64,000 bases of DNA. It comes from Cacconaster sp045601245 (GTDB lineage: Bacteria > Bacteroidota > Bacteroidia > Bacteroidales > UBA932). The stretch is taken from assembly GCA_045601245.1 (NCBI GenBank), contig JAZRZH010000001.1, positions 1 through 64,000 on the forward strand. Reading direction: 5' to 3'. A program made the position numbers and the translations under genes. How positions within the stretch are numbered: position 1 is the stretch's first letter; every line of letters starts with the position of its first letter. Positions 50,562-57,668 of the stretch are shown piece after piece. The notes under the pieces were generated by a model. The model did not search any database. It had not been told where the DNA came from and was given only the letters and a program-made list of their open reading frames with translations.

Positions 50562-50564
50562 AGT

Positions 50565-51062
50565 TTAACTGAATCTTGCCACTTCGTCAACCATCTTGGA
50601 GACCAGTTCGATCTGCTTGTCCTCGTCCCCGAGCTCCTTACGAAGGACCTTTTCAGCTACATTGACCGAGAGTACAGCGACTTCCCTGCGTATGTCACGC
50701 AGGGCGCTTTCCTTCTCCGCGGCTATCTGGGTCCTGGCGTGGGCGAGCATCTTCTGCGTCTCGTCCTGGGCCTGGGCCTTGGCCTGCGCAATGATGCTGT
50801 CGCGTGCCTGGGAAGCCTCCTTGAGGATGCGGGCCTGCTCAGCCCTGGTCTCTTCCAGCATTATCGCCTGCTGCTCCGCCATTTCGCTGAGTTTCTGTTC
50901 CGCTTCTTTTGCCATCCTGATGCTGCCGGCAATGCGTTCGCTGCGCTTGTTCACCATCGAGGTGATAAGCGGGAAGCCGAACTTTGCCAGCACGAAGAAC
51001 AGGATGGCGAATATCAGCGTCATCCAGAACAGCAGTCCGAAATCAGGTGTGATCAGAGACAT
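50565..51062 (-). CDS. atpF: Fo ATP synthase b subunit
   Basis: 165 aa. One N-terminal transmembrane helix (LLFWMTLIFAILFFVLAKFG) and a long charged coiled-coil stalk (EAEQKLSEMAEQQAIMLEET, later AEKESALRDIRREVAVL). It forms the peripheral stator with delta. Only one b-type gene is seen, so a homodimer is expected. Confidence 0.95.
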   Translation of the reverse strand: MSLITPDFGLLFWMTLIFAILFFVLAKFGFPLITSMVNKRSERIAGSIRMAKEAEQKLSEMAEQQAIMLEETRAEQARILKEASQARDSIIAQAKAQAQDETQKMLAHARTQIAAEKESALRDIRREVAVLSVNVAEKVLRKELGDEDKQIELVSKMVDEVARFS

Positions 51063-51071
51063 AGCCGGTGA

Positions 51072-51329
51072 TTAGAGGAGGATTGCAAGGAGTGCGACAA
51101 CGATTGCGAAGAGGCAGGCGCCTTCCACAAGTGCGGCGATGATGATGGCTGTCATACGGTAGTTGCCTGCCTGCTCAGGCTGGCGGGATCCGGCCTCGAG
51201 GGCTGACTTACCGATTTTGCTGATGCCGAAAGCGGCTGCGAAAGCGGCTGCAGCGGCTGCGATTGCTGCACCGATTTTTCCCATAGCTGCACCTGCAGCT
51301 GCCTGGAGTAACATTGTTGAGAGTAACAT
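51072..51329 (-). CDS. atpE: Fo ATP synthase c subunit with alanine-rich first helix
   Basis: 85 aa hairpin. The second helix carries the ion-binding carboxylate Glu69 (AALVEGACLF). No Ser/Thr follows Glu and no Gln is placed in helix 1 as in sodium-binding rings, so proton coupling is inferred. The polar loop has RQPEQAG. The glycine motif of helix 1 is largely replaced by alanine: residues 21-34 hold eleven Ala, with Ala at the positions (29, 31, 33) that are usually Gly. Ala-for-Gly changes here alter ring size in other organisms. Confidence 0.95.
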   Translation of the reverse strand: MLLSTMLLQAAAGAAMGKIGAAIAAAAAAFAAAFGISKIGKSALEAGSRQPEQAGNYRMTAIIIAALVEGACLFAIVVALLAILL

Positions 51330-51352
51330 AATATTGATGATAGGTTAAATTG

Positions 51353-52420
51353 TTATTCTGTTTCAGGTTCCTGCCTTGACAGTCCTATGAAGACGGCAGA
51401 GAGCATCGTAAATACATATGCCTGGAGGAATGCCACGAGCAGTTCGAGCACGTCCATAAAGACTCCGAATATGACCACCACCACGGACAGCCCCGAGTTG
51501 ATGGCAGGACCGAGCGCGGCTGTGAGGAATATCATCGCGACGACTCCCAGAAGCATGATATGGCCTGCGAGTATGTTGGCGAAAAGCCTTACCATCAGAG
51601 AGAACGGCTTGGTGAACATTCCCATTATCTCAATGACGGGCATCAGAGGTATGGCCTTGAGGAATATCGGGACATCCGGCCAGAGTATGTCCTTCCAGTA
51701 GTGCTTGTTGCCGAATACGTTTATCGCGATGAAAGTGCACAGGGCAAGGGCCAGGGTCACGGCTATGTTGCCCGTGATGTTGGCTCCGCCCGGGAAGAAC
51801 GGCACTATGCCGAGCAGGTTGTTGATGAAGATGAAGAAGAATGCTGTCAGCAGGTAAGGGGAGTACCTCTTGTAGTCCTTGCCTATGCTGTCCTTGATGA
51901 TGTCATCCTCTATCATCGTTATGACCATCTCCATCACGCCGGCGAAACCCTTCGGGGCTTCCTCCATTGCATCGTGCTTCCTATACCACCTTGCCGTGGA
52001 GAGTACCAGCACTATCAGCAGCAGGCTGCTGATCATTATGCCGGCCACATTCTTGGTAATGGATATGTCGAGCGGCTTTACAGGTCCGTCCGGTGTGTTC
52101 TCTACAATCTTGCCTTCGTGCTTCTCGCCGTTTGCCGCGAGACGGAAGCCTTCGTAAGCCTCACCTTCCTCAATATGCTTTGAACTGAAGATATGCCATC
52201 CCGAGGTTTTGCTGTGCAGGATGACAGGCAGGTGTATGGTGACGTGGTGTCCGTTGATGGTCGTGACGTGCCATCCATAGGAGTCGCCTATGTGTCCGAA
52301 AAGGTATTCCTTCATATCCAGACCGCCGCCTTCCTCCGCAGATGTCGCAGCACGCGCGGTGACGGCGCCTGCAGGGAGCAGAAGAGCAATGGTCAGAAGT
52401 ATGATGGCTATTCGACGCAT
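51353..52420 (-). CDS. atpB: Fo ATP synthase a subunit with N-terminal signal and periplasmic extension
   Basis: 355 aa, longer than E. coli a (271). The C-terminal 220 residues are the standard a subunit, with the essential Arg in the MVRLFANILAGHIML helix. The first 130 residues include a cleavable-looking signal (LLPAGAVTARA) and a polar domain with HIGDSYGWHVTTINGHH, seen in Bacteroidetes members. It overlaps atpC by 13 bases. Confidence 0.95.
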   Translation of the reverse strand: MRRIAIILLTIALLLPAGAVTARAATSAEEGGGLDMKEYLFGHIGDSYGWHVTTINGHHVTIHLPVILHSKTSGWHIFSSKHIEEGEAYEGFRLAANGEKHEGKIVENTPDGPVKPLDISITKNVAGIMISSLLLIVLVLSTARWYRKHDAMEEAPKGFAGVMEMVITMIEDDIIKDSIGKDYKRYSPYLLTAFFFIFINNLLGIVPFFPGGANITGNIAVTLALALCTFIAINVFGNKHYWKDILWPDVPIFLKAIPLMPVIEIMGMFTKPFSLMVRLFANILAGHIMLLGVVAMIFLTAALGPAINSGLSVVVVIFGVFMDVLELLVAFLQAYVFTMLSAVFIGLSRQEPETE

Positions 52421-52647
52421 ACCGTGATGATGTTGTCCTTGATTGCGGCGAAGCCGCCTTTTATATCTATGGTGACGCGCTTGTCCTCACCTTCGGTGTC
52501 ATATCCAATGAATCCCTTCTCCAGCGAGCTGAGCAGCGGGGCGTGGTTTTCCAGCACCACGAAACGCCCCTTTGTGCCAGGGAGTTCCACCGCGCTGACT
52601 TCCCTGTCGAGAACGGTCTTTTCCGGAGAAAGAATGACGAGTCTCAT
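52408..52647 (-). CDS. atpC: F1 ATP synthase epsilon subunit, short form
   Basis: 79 aa, only the N-terminal beta-sandwich (MRLVILSPEKTVL, VELPGTKGRFVVLENHAPLLS). The C-terminal helical hairpin that inhibits F1 in E. coli (139 aa) is absent, so that brake is missing. It is 2 bases from atpD and overlaps atpB. Confidence 0.95.
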   Translation of the reverse strand: MRLVILSPEKTVLDREVSAVELPGTKGRFVVLENHAPLLSSLEKGFIGYDTEGEDKRVTIDIKGGFAAIKDNIITVCVE

Positions 52648-52649
52648 AA

Positions 52650-54170
52650 TTATTCTCCCTTGGATGCTGCGATGATCTTTTCGCCCTTGGCGATGGCATC
52701 TTCGATGGTTCCCACATTGAGGAATGCCTGCTCGGGCAGGTAGTCGACTTCGCCGTCGATAATCATATTGAACCCCTTGACTGTATCCTCGATGTCCACC
52801 ATCACACCAGGTGTGCCGGTGAATTCCTCGGCCACGAAGAACGGCTGGGAGAGGAAGCGCTGTACCCTGCGGGCGCGGTTCACAACCAGCTTGTCGTCGT
52901 CGGAGAGTTCGTCCATACCGAGTATGGCGATGATGTCCTGGAGTTCCTGGTATCTCTGGAGAATCTGCTTGACTCTCTGTGCGGTGTCATAATGCTTCTG
53001 ACCCACTATGTTAGGGTCGAGGATGCGCGAGGTGGACTCGAGCGGGTCCACGGCCGGATAGATGCCGAGCTCGGATATCTTGCGGCTCAGCACGGTGGTG
53101 GCGTCCAGATGGGAGAATGTGGTGGCAGGGGCGGGGTCCGTCAAGTCGTCCGCAGGCACATACACGGCCTGCACCGAGGTGATGGAACCGTTCTTCGTGG
53201 ATGTGATGCGCTCCTGCATCTGGCCCATTTCAGTGGCGAGTGTAGGCTGGTAGCCCACTGCGGAAGGCATACGGCCGAGAAGGGCGGATACCTCCGAGCC
53301 CGCCTGGGTGAAACGGAAAATGTTGTCGATGAACAGAAGGATATCCTTCGGACCTTCGTCAGTCTTTGAATCGCGGAATGACTCCGCCAGGGTGAGGCCG
53401 GAAAGGGCCACGGAACTTCTGGCTCCCGGTGGCTCGTTCATCTGGCCGAAAACCATGGCCACCTGACTCTTTTTGACCTCCTCGTAATCCACCTTGGAGA
53501 GGTCCCAGTGGCCTTCTTTCATGCTTTTGGCGAATTCGTCGCCATATTTGATGACGCCGGATTCTATCATTTCGCGGAGCAGGTCGTTGCCCTCGCGGGT
53601 ACGTTCGCCTACTCCGGCGAATACCGAGAATCCGTTATGCTTCTTGGCAATATTGTTGATCAGCTCCTTGATGAGGACTGTCTTGCCGACGCCGGCACCT
53701 CCGAAAAGTCCGATCTTGCCGCCTTTGAGATAAGGTTCGAGCAGGTCGATGACCTTGATGCCGGTGAAGAGTACCTCCTGTGATGTCGTAAGTTCCTCGA
53801 ACTTCGGCGGCTCCCTGTGGATAGGGAGGGCGTTGTCAGTGTTGAGGTCCCCGAGGCCGTCAATGCTGTCTCCAGTGACATTCATTACGCGGCCGCGTAT
53901 CTGAGCGCCGACAGGCATTGAGATGGCTGCTCCGGAAACCACCGCTTCCATACCCCGGTAGAGGCCGTCGGTCGAGTCCATTGCCACGCATCGCACGGTA
54001 TCCTCTCCAATGTGCTGCTGCACTTCGATGATAAGTCTGCGTCCGTTCTGACGCTTCACCTCGATTGCCTCGTGTATGCCGGGGAGGGCTTCCTTTTCGG
54101 TGATGTCTTCGAAATGAACATCGACTACAGGGCCGATAATCTGTGAAATGTGTCCGACAAGTTTCGACAT
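52650..54170 (-). CDS. atpD: F1 ATP synthase beta subunit
   Basis: 506 aa. Catalytic subunit: P-loop GGAGVGKTVL (about 155), catalytic Glu in GVGERTREGNDL, DELSDDDKLVV (the conserved DELSEED-type motif) near 395. First gene of the operon. I saw no strong TAnnTTTG box in the 80 bases before it; transcription may start there from a weaker site or read through from the ribosomal genes. Confidence 0.98.
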   Translation of the reverse strand: MSKLVGHISQIIGPVVDVHFEDITEKEALPGIHEAIEVKRQNGRRLIIEVQQHIGEDTVRCVAMDSTDGLYRGMEAVVSGAAISMPVGAQIRGRVMNVTGDSIDGLGDLNTDNALPIHREPPKFEELTTSQEVLFTGIKVIDLLEPYLKGGKIGLFGGAGVGKTVLIKELINNIAKKHNGFSVFAGVGERTREGNDLLREMIESGVIKYGDEFAKSMKEGHWDLSKVDYEEVKKSQVAMVFGQMNEPPGARSSVALSGLTLAESFRDSKTDEGPKDILLFIDNIFRFTQAGSEVSALLGRMPSAVGYQPTLATEMGQMQERITSTKNGSITSVQAVYVPADDLTDPAPATTFSHLDATTVLSRKISELGIYPAVDPLESTSRILDPNIVGQKHYDTAQRVKQILQRYQELQDIIAILGMDELSDDDKLVVNRARRVQRFLSQPFFVAEEFTGTPGVMVDIEDTVKGFNMIIDGEVDYLPEQAFLNVGTIEDAIAKGEKIIAASKGE

Positions 54171-54197
54171 TGTGTACTCTTTATGTAATTTAATTCG

Positions 54198-54233
54198 AAA
54201 AAGCCCGGCTGATTATCCGATCAGTCGGGCTTT
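54198..54233 (-). terminator. Terminator of the rpsF-rpsR-rplI operon
   Basis: AAAGCCCGGCTGAT and ATCAGTCGGGCTTT (one G-T pair) form a 14-bp stem with a short loop; on the minus strand TTTCGAATT follows. It separates rplI from atpD. Confidence 0.75.
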
Positions 54234-54250
54234 GTATTATTGGTGAAGAA

Positions 54251-54703
54251 TTATTCTTCTGTACCTGCGACCTCGACCTTGATGTTGGCCTTGATTTCGC
54301 GGTAGCACTTTACTTCTGCATCGAAAGTACCGACTTCCTTGAGGGTGTCACCTTCGATGGTGATGTTGCGGCGGTCGATCTCGATGCCCTGTGCTGCAAG
54401 AGCCTCAGCAACCTGAATGTTGCTTACGGAACCGAATACCTTGCCGTTTGAGCTGACCTTGGTGGCAACCTTTACGGTCATGCCTTCAAGCTTTGCTGCA
54501 AGTGCTTCAGCATCTGTGCGGATCTTGGCTTCCTTCTGAGCGCGCTGCTTCATGTTTTCAGCGTGGATCTTCTTTGCCGTAGGGGTTGCCATTGTGGCAA
54601 AGCCCTGAGGAATGAGATAGTTTGCTCCGTAACCGTCCTTGACAGTTACGATGTCGTCCTTATAACCGAGGTTCTTGACGTCCTGCTTAAGAATGATTTC
54701 CAT
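54251..54703 (-). CDS. rplI: 50S ribosomal protein L9
   Basis: 150 aa. N-domain MEIILKQDVKNLGYKDDIV with the glycine-rich KDGYGANYLIPQGFA, a long connecting helix (MKQRAQKEAKIRTDAEAL) and a C-domain containing NGKVFGSVS. L9 stabilises tRNA position on the ribosome. Third gene of rpsF-rpsR-rplI, 11 bases after rpsR. Confidence 0.97.
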   Translation of the reverse strand: MEIILKQDVKNLGYKDDIVTVKDGYGANYLIPQGFATMATPTAKKIHAENMKQRAQKEAKIRTDAEALAAKLEGMTVKVATKVSSNGKVFGSVSNIQVAEALAAQGIEIDRRNITIEGDTLKEVGTFDAEVKCYREIKANIKVEVAGTEE

Positions 54704-54714
54704 AATAGTCCTCC

Positions 54715-54981
54715 TTATTTGAGCAAATCGGTTACGTATGGGAGAAGAGCGATGTGGCGAGCTCTCTTGATAGCCTGAGCGACCTTGCGCTGGAACTTGA
54801 GGGAAGTACCTGTGATACGGCGAGGGAGAATCTTGCCCTGCTCGTTGAGGAACTTCTTGAGGAACTCAGCGTCCTTGTAGTCTACATACTTGATACCTGC
54901 CTTCTTGAAACGGCAGTATTTCTTCCTCTTTACATCCACTGTAGGAGGGTTGAGGAAACGAATGTCATCACGTTGTACCAT
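54715..54981 (-). CDS. rpsR: 30S ribosomal protein S18
   Basis: 88 aa. Contains the conserved ILPRRITGTSLKFQRKVAQA core with KKYCRFKKAGI before it. S18 pairs with S6 in the 30S platform; its gene sits between rpsF and rplI as in most bacteria. Confidence 0.97.
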   Translation of the reverse strand: MVQRDDIRFLNPPTVDVKRKKYCRFKKAGIKYVDYKDAEFLKKFLNEQGKILPRRITGTSLKFQRKVAQAIKRARHIALLPYVTDLLK

Positions 54982-54992
54982 TGTCAGATCTC

Positions 54993-55367
54993 CTATTCGT
55001 TAACAGCGGCTTCTGCAGCAGGAGCAGCCTTTGGTTCGTTCATCTTGGAGCGGCGACGCTCAGCGTATGCCACTGCGTGCTTATCCATTGATACAGTCTG
55101 GAAGCGGATGATACGCTCATCGCGCTTGAACTGGATTTCATACTTTGCAATAAATGCAGGCTCGGCCTTGAATTCGATCAGATGATAGAATCCAGTGGTC
55201 TTCTTCTGGATAGGGTAAGCCAGCTTCTTGAGGCCCCAATCCTCTTCGTACACGATTTCACCCCCATTTTCCTTGATGAGGTCAGTGTACTTGGCAACCG
55301 CTTCCTTCATCTGGGCATCAGACAAAACGGGAGTTGCAATGAAAACGGTTTCGTACTGTTTTAACAT
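54993..55367 (-). CDS. rpsF: 30S ribosomal protein S6
   Basis: 124 aa. Ferredoxin-like fold with YETVFIATPVLSDAQM, GGEIVYEEDWGLKKLAYPI and FKRDERIIRFQTV. The C-terminus adds a short Ala/Glu-rich tail. First gene of the operon, with a clear promoter upstream. Confidence 0.96.
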   Translation of the reverse strand: MLKQYETVFIATPVLSDAQMKEAVAKYTDLIKENGGEIVYEEDWGLKKLAYPIQKKTTGFYHLIEFKAEPAFIAKYEIQFKRDERIIRFQTVSMDKHAVAYAERRRSKMNEPKAAPAAEAAVNE

Positions 55368-55416
55368 CTTGTTGTTGTTTTATTGAAATATTCTTCCGGT
55401 CTTTCCGAAAGAAGTG

Positions 55417-55447
55417 CAAAGATAATGAATTAATGCAATAATCCAAA
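55417..55447 (-). promoter_or_regulatory. Promoter of rpsF-rpsR-rplI
   Basis: Minus strand TTTG (complement of 55444-55447), 19 bp, TATCTTTG (complement of 55417-55424), about 50 bases before rpsF. Confidence 0.75.
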
Positions 55448-55473
55448 AACGGAATACAAATTCCTTCAATCAC

Positions 55474-55504
55474 TTGCGAGTTTTCATAGGATTTCTTATC
55501 TTTA
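55474..55504 (+). promoter_or_regulatory. Imperfect promoter of the amidotransferase-like lipoprotein operon
   Basis: TTG at 55474-55476, 20 bp, TATCTTTA at 55497-55504 (last base A rather than G), 22 bases before the ATG at 55527. Confidence 0.4.
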
Positions 55505-55526
55505 TTCCAAATATTTCATTCCAAAT

Positions 55527-57656
55527 ATGAGAAAACTATCATTATTGTCTATGTCTGTTGCTGCGGTGATGATGGCGGGATGCCAGAAATTCACTGACGG
55601 CGCACAGGATGCCGACGGATTTTTCGCGAGCCTTGAGGCTCAGTCCGGGAGTACGCGTACTGCATTGCAAGGCCTTGATGTAGTATGGTCAGCCGGGGAT
55701 ACGATTTCCGTATTCAAAAAGGATTTGATGGGCAGTCCTGATTACAAAGGGGCCAAGTTCGCGCTTATGGACCCTGCCGGAAGTGCCACCGGCTGGTTCT
55801 ATTCTGAAATCTATGGGGAATATGAGGGCAGTCCTTGCTATGCGCTCTATCCTGCTTCGATGGCCGGGGTGCCTTCCGGTAATTCAATTTCAGTAAATCT
55901 TCCAGCAGTGCAGTATTATGTTGACGGTACGTTCGACACAAATACTAATCCTGCCGTTGCCAAATCCGATGACGGCAAAATTCTGCAGTTCAAGAATATT
56001 TGCGGTCTGGTCGCCGTGTGTGTCGACAGTGACAGCGAGTTCTCCGAGATCCGTCTCACCACAAAGGCCGACGAAGCTCTATGGGGGGAAGGAACTGTCG
56101 ATATCGGTTATACGGATGTCCCGCAACTCGTGATCAACGGTCCGGTGGCAGAGGAGCAGAAGACCATTACGCTCAAGGCTAAACCTTCAGGTGCGTCTGC
56201 AACCGGCACTGAATGGCTCAGCATCGCCGGTACCGTAGAGGCCAAGGATGGCGTTATTTCAGGTGATAAAATCAAGGCCATCCCATATTATTTTGTAGTT
56301 CCGGCCGGGACACTTTCTAAGGGATTTACCGTTACTCTGGTACGCCGCGACGGCACCTTTATGACAAAGGAGACGGATTCCCCGGTCAATGTGGTCGAGC
56401 GTTCGGTCTGCACTGAAATGCCTTCGCTCAGTTTTGTCGATGAATCTGAGCCGGAGATCCGCACCGATGTCAGAAACAAGGCATTCTACAAGGATCTTTT
56501 CATGGATGCGGGCCTTCATCTGAGTCAGTACAGCAATATGCCGATTGTGTCATATCTCGGCATAAGTTATGAGTATTATATGGAGTCGTCCGAGACAGAC
56601 GCTTCGCTCGCACGCCAGCGCGCAATCTTCAGCGGCTCGTCCGTGGACTTGAACGGCCATCTGCTTTATCCTGACGGAGAGCCCCGCTTCAAGATGATAT
56701 ATGTCAACGGCGGTGATTCCAGCCCTCACGGCAAGTCCCTCGAACTTGAAGGTCAGGAGGCAATACGCAGTTACGTCCGCAATGGCGGCAGCTACGTGGG
56801 CTCCTGCGCAGGAGCATACCTTTCCACTATCGGTGCGTACAACTATGATGGAGACTACTCTGTCAATTATTTCCGCCTCTGGCCGGGAATGGTGTTCCGC
56901 GTAGAGTTGACCGGCATCTATCCGGGCTATATCATTCCGGACGATTCACCGCTTCTGAAATATTACGATTTCGGCGGTGACCACTATGTGGATTCCGTAA
57001 AGCATTGGAACGGCCCGTTCTTCGACAATATCGATATGGTCCCCGGTACCGAAGTCCTTGCCAAATTCGATTATCCTGATTTCATCTTCCATCAGAAACC
57101 TTCCATCATTGCATATAAGGTATCCGATTTCACCGGTCGCGTAATCCCTTGCGGCGGACACCCTGAGCAGGTTGCAGACGGCGAAAACCGCGACTTGATG
57201 GCAGCGATGGCACTCTATGCGATGGACGGAGTGGGTAATGCCAAGGTTAAGGGTATTCTCCGTAACGGCGTTGTCAGACAGATGACAAAATCAACTACGG
57301 ACAAGGATCCGGCATATACCAAGATAGGTGACAAGCAGTGTCACCACTTCGCATTTGCACTCCCTCAGGGTGCACGCAACATCAAGGTGCGTCTTGAGGC
57401 TCTTGATGATTTCAACCTCAGCCTCCGCCTTGCCGAGGGCACTTTCGCATTCAAGGAAGACGCCCAGTATAAGGTGGAGAACACTGACAAAGTCAAGGAA
57501 TTGAGCTTTGGCACTCTGCCTAAGGGAACCTGGTATGTCGGTGTACAGTGTGAAGATACTGTCACCAGCACCGTGGTCTCCACGGGCCTCAAGTACACCA
57601 ATACGGATGTGCTCAATGGCGTGCCTTACACAATCTCAGTTTCCTGGGACAATTAA
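55527..57656 (+). CDS. Surface lipoprotein with fimbrillin-like N-domain, glutamine-amidotransferase-like (BPL_N) domain and PPC-like C-domain
   Basis: 709 aa. Lipobox MMAGC (Cys 19). The N-domain (about 40-310) has the fimbrillin-type pattern TRTALQGLDVVWSAGDTI with ALYPAS and FKNICGLV. The middle (about 315-580) resembles class I glutamine amidotransferase or BPL_N domains: nucleophile elbow GSCAGAY with Cys427, preceded by VNGGDSSPHG and followed by GGHPEQV (His545, Glu547), a plausible Cys-His-Glu triad. The C-terminal 110 residues look like a pre-peptidase PPC beta-sandwich (HHFAFALPQGARNIKV, GTWYVGVQCED). Exported amidotransferase-like enzymes are unusual; the substrate is unknown. It is 12 bases from the next lipoprotein gene. 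Confidence 0.72.
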   Translation: MRKLSLLSMSVAAVMMAGCQKFTDGAQDADGFFASLEAQSGSTRTALQGLDVVWSAGDTISVFKKDLMGSPDYKGAKFALMDPAGSATGWFYSEIYGEYEGSPCYALYPASMAGVPSGNSISVNLPAVQYYVDGTFDTNTNPAVAKSDDGKILQFKNICGLVAVCVDSDSEFSEIRLTTKADEALWGEGTVDIGYTDVPQLVINGPVAEEQKTITLKAKPSGASATGTEWLSIAGTVEAKDGVISGDKIKAIPYYFVVPAGTLSKGFTVTLVRRDGTFMTKETDSPVNVVERSVCTEMPSLSFVDESEPEIRTDVRNKAFYKDLFMDAGLHLSQYSNMPIVSYLGISYEYYMESSETDASLARQRAIFSGSSVDLNGHLLYPDGEPRFKMIYVNGGDSSPHGKSLELEGQEAIRSYVRNGGSYVGSCAGAYLSTIGAYNYDGDYSVNYFRLWPGMVFRVELTGIYPGYIIPDDSPLLKYYDFGGDHYVDSVKHWNGPFFDNIDMVPGTEVLAKFDYPDFIFHQKPSIIAYKVSDFTGRVIPCGGHPEQVADGENRDLMAAMALYAMDGVGNAKVKGILRNGVVRQMTKSTTDKDPAYTKIGDKQCHHFAFALPQGARNIKVRLEALDDFNLSLRLAEGTFAFKEDAQYKVENTDKVKELSFGTLPKGTWYVGVQCEDTVTSTVVSTGLKYTNTDVLNGVPYTISVSWDN

Positions 57657-57668
57657 TGGGAGGACATT

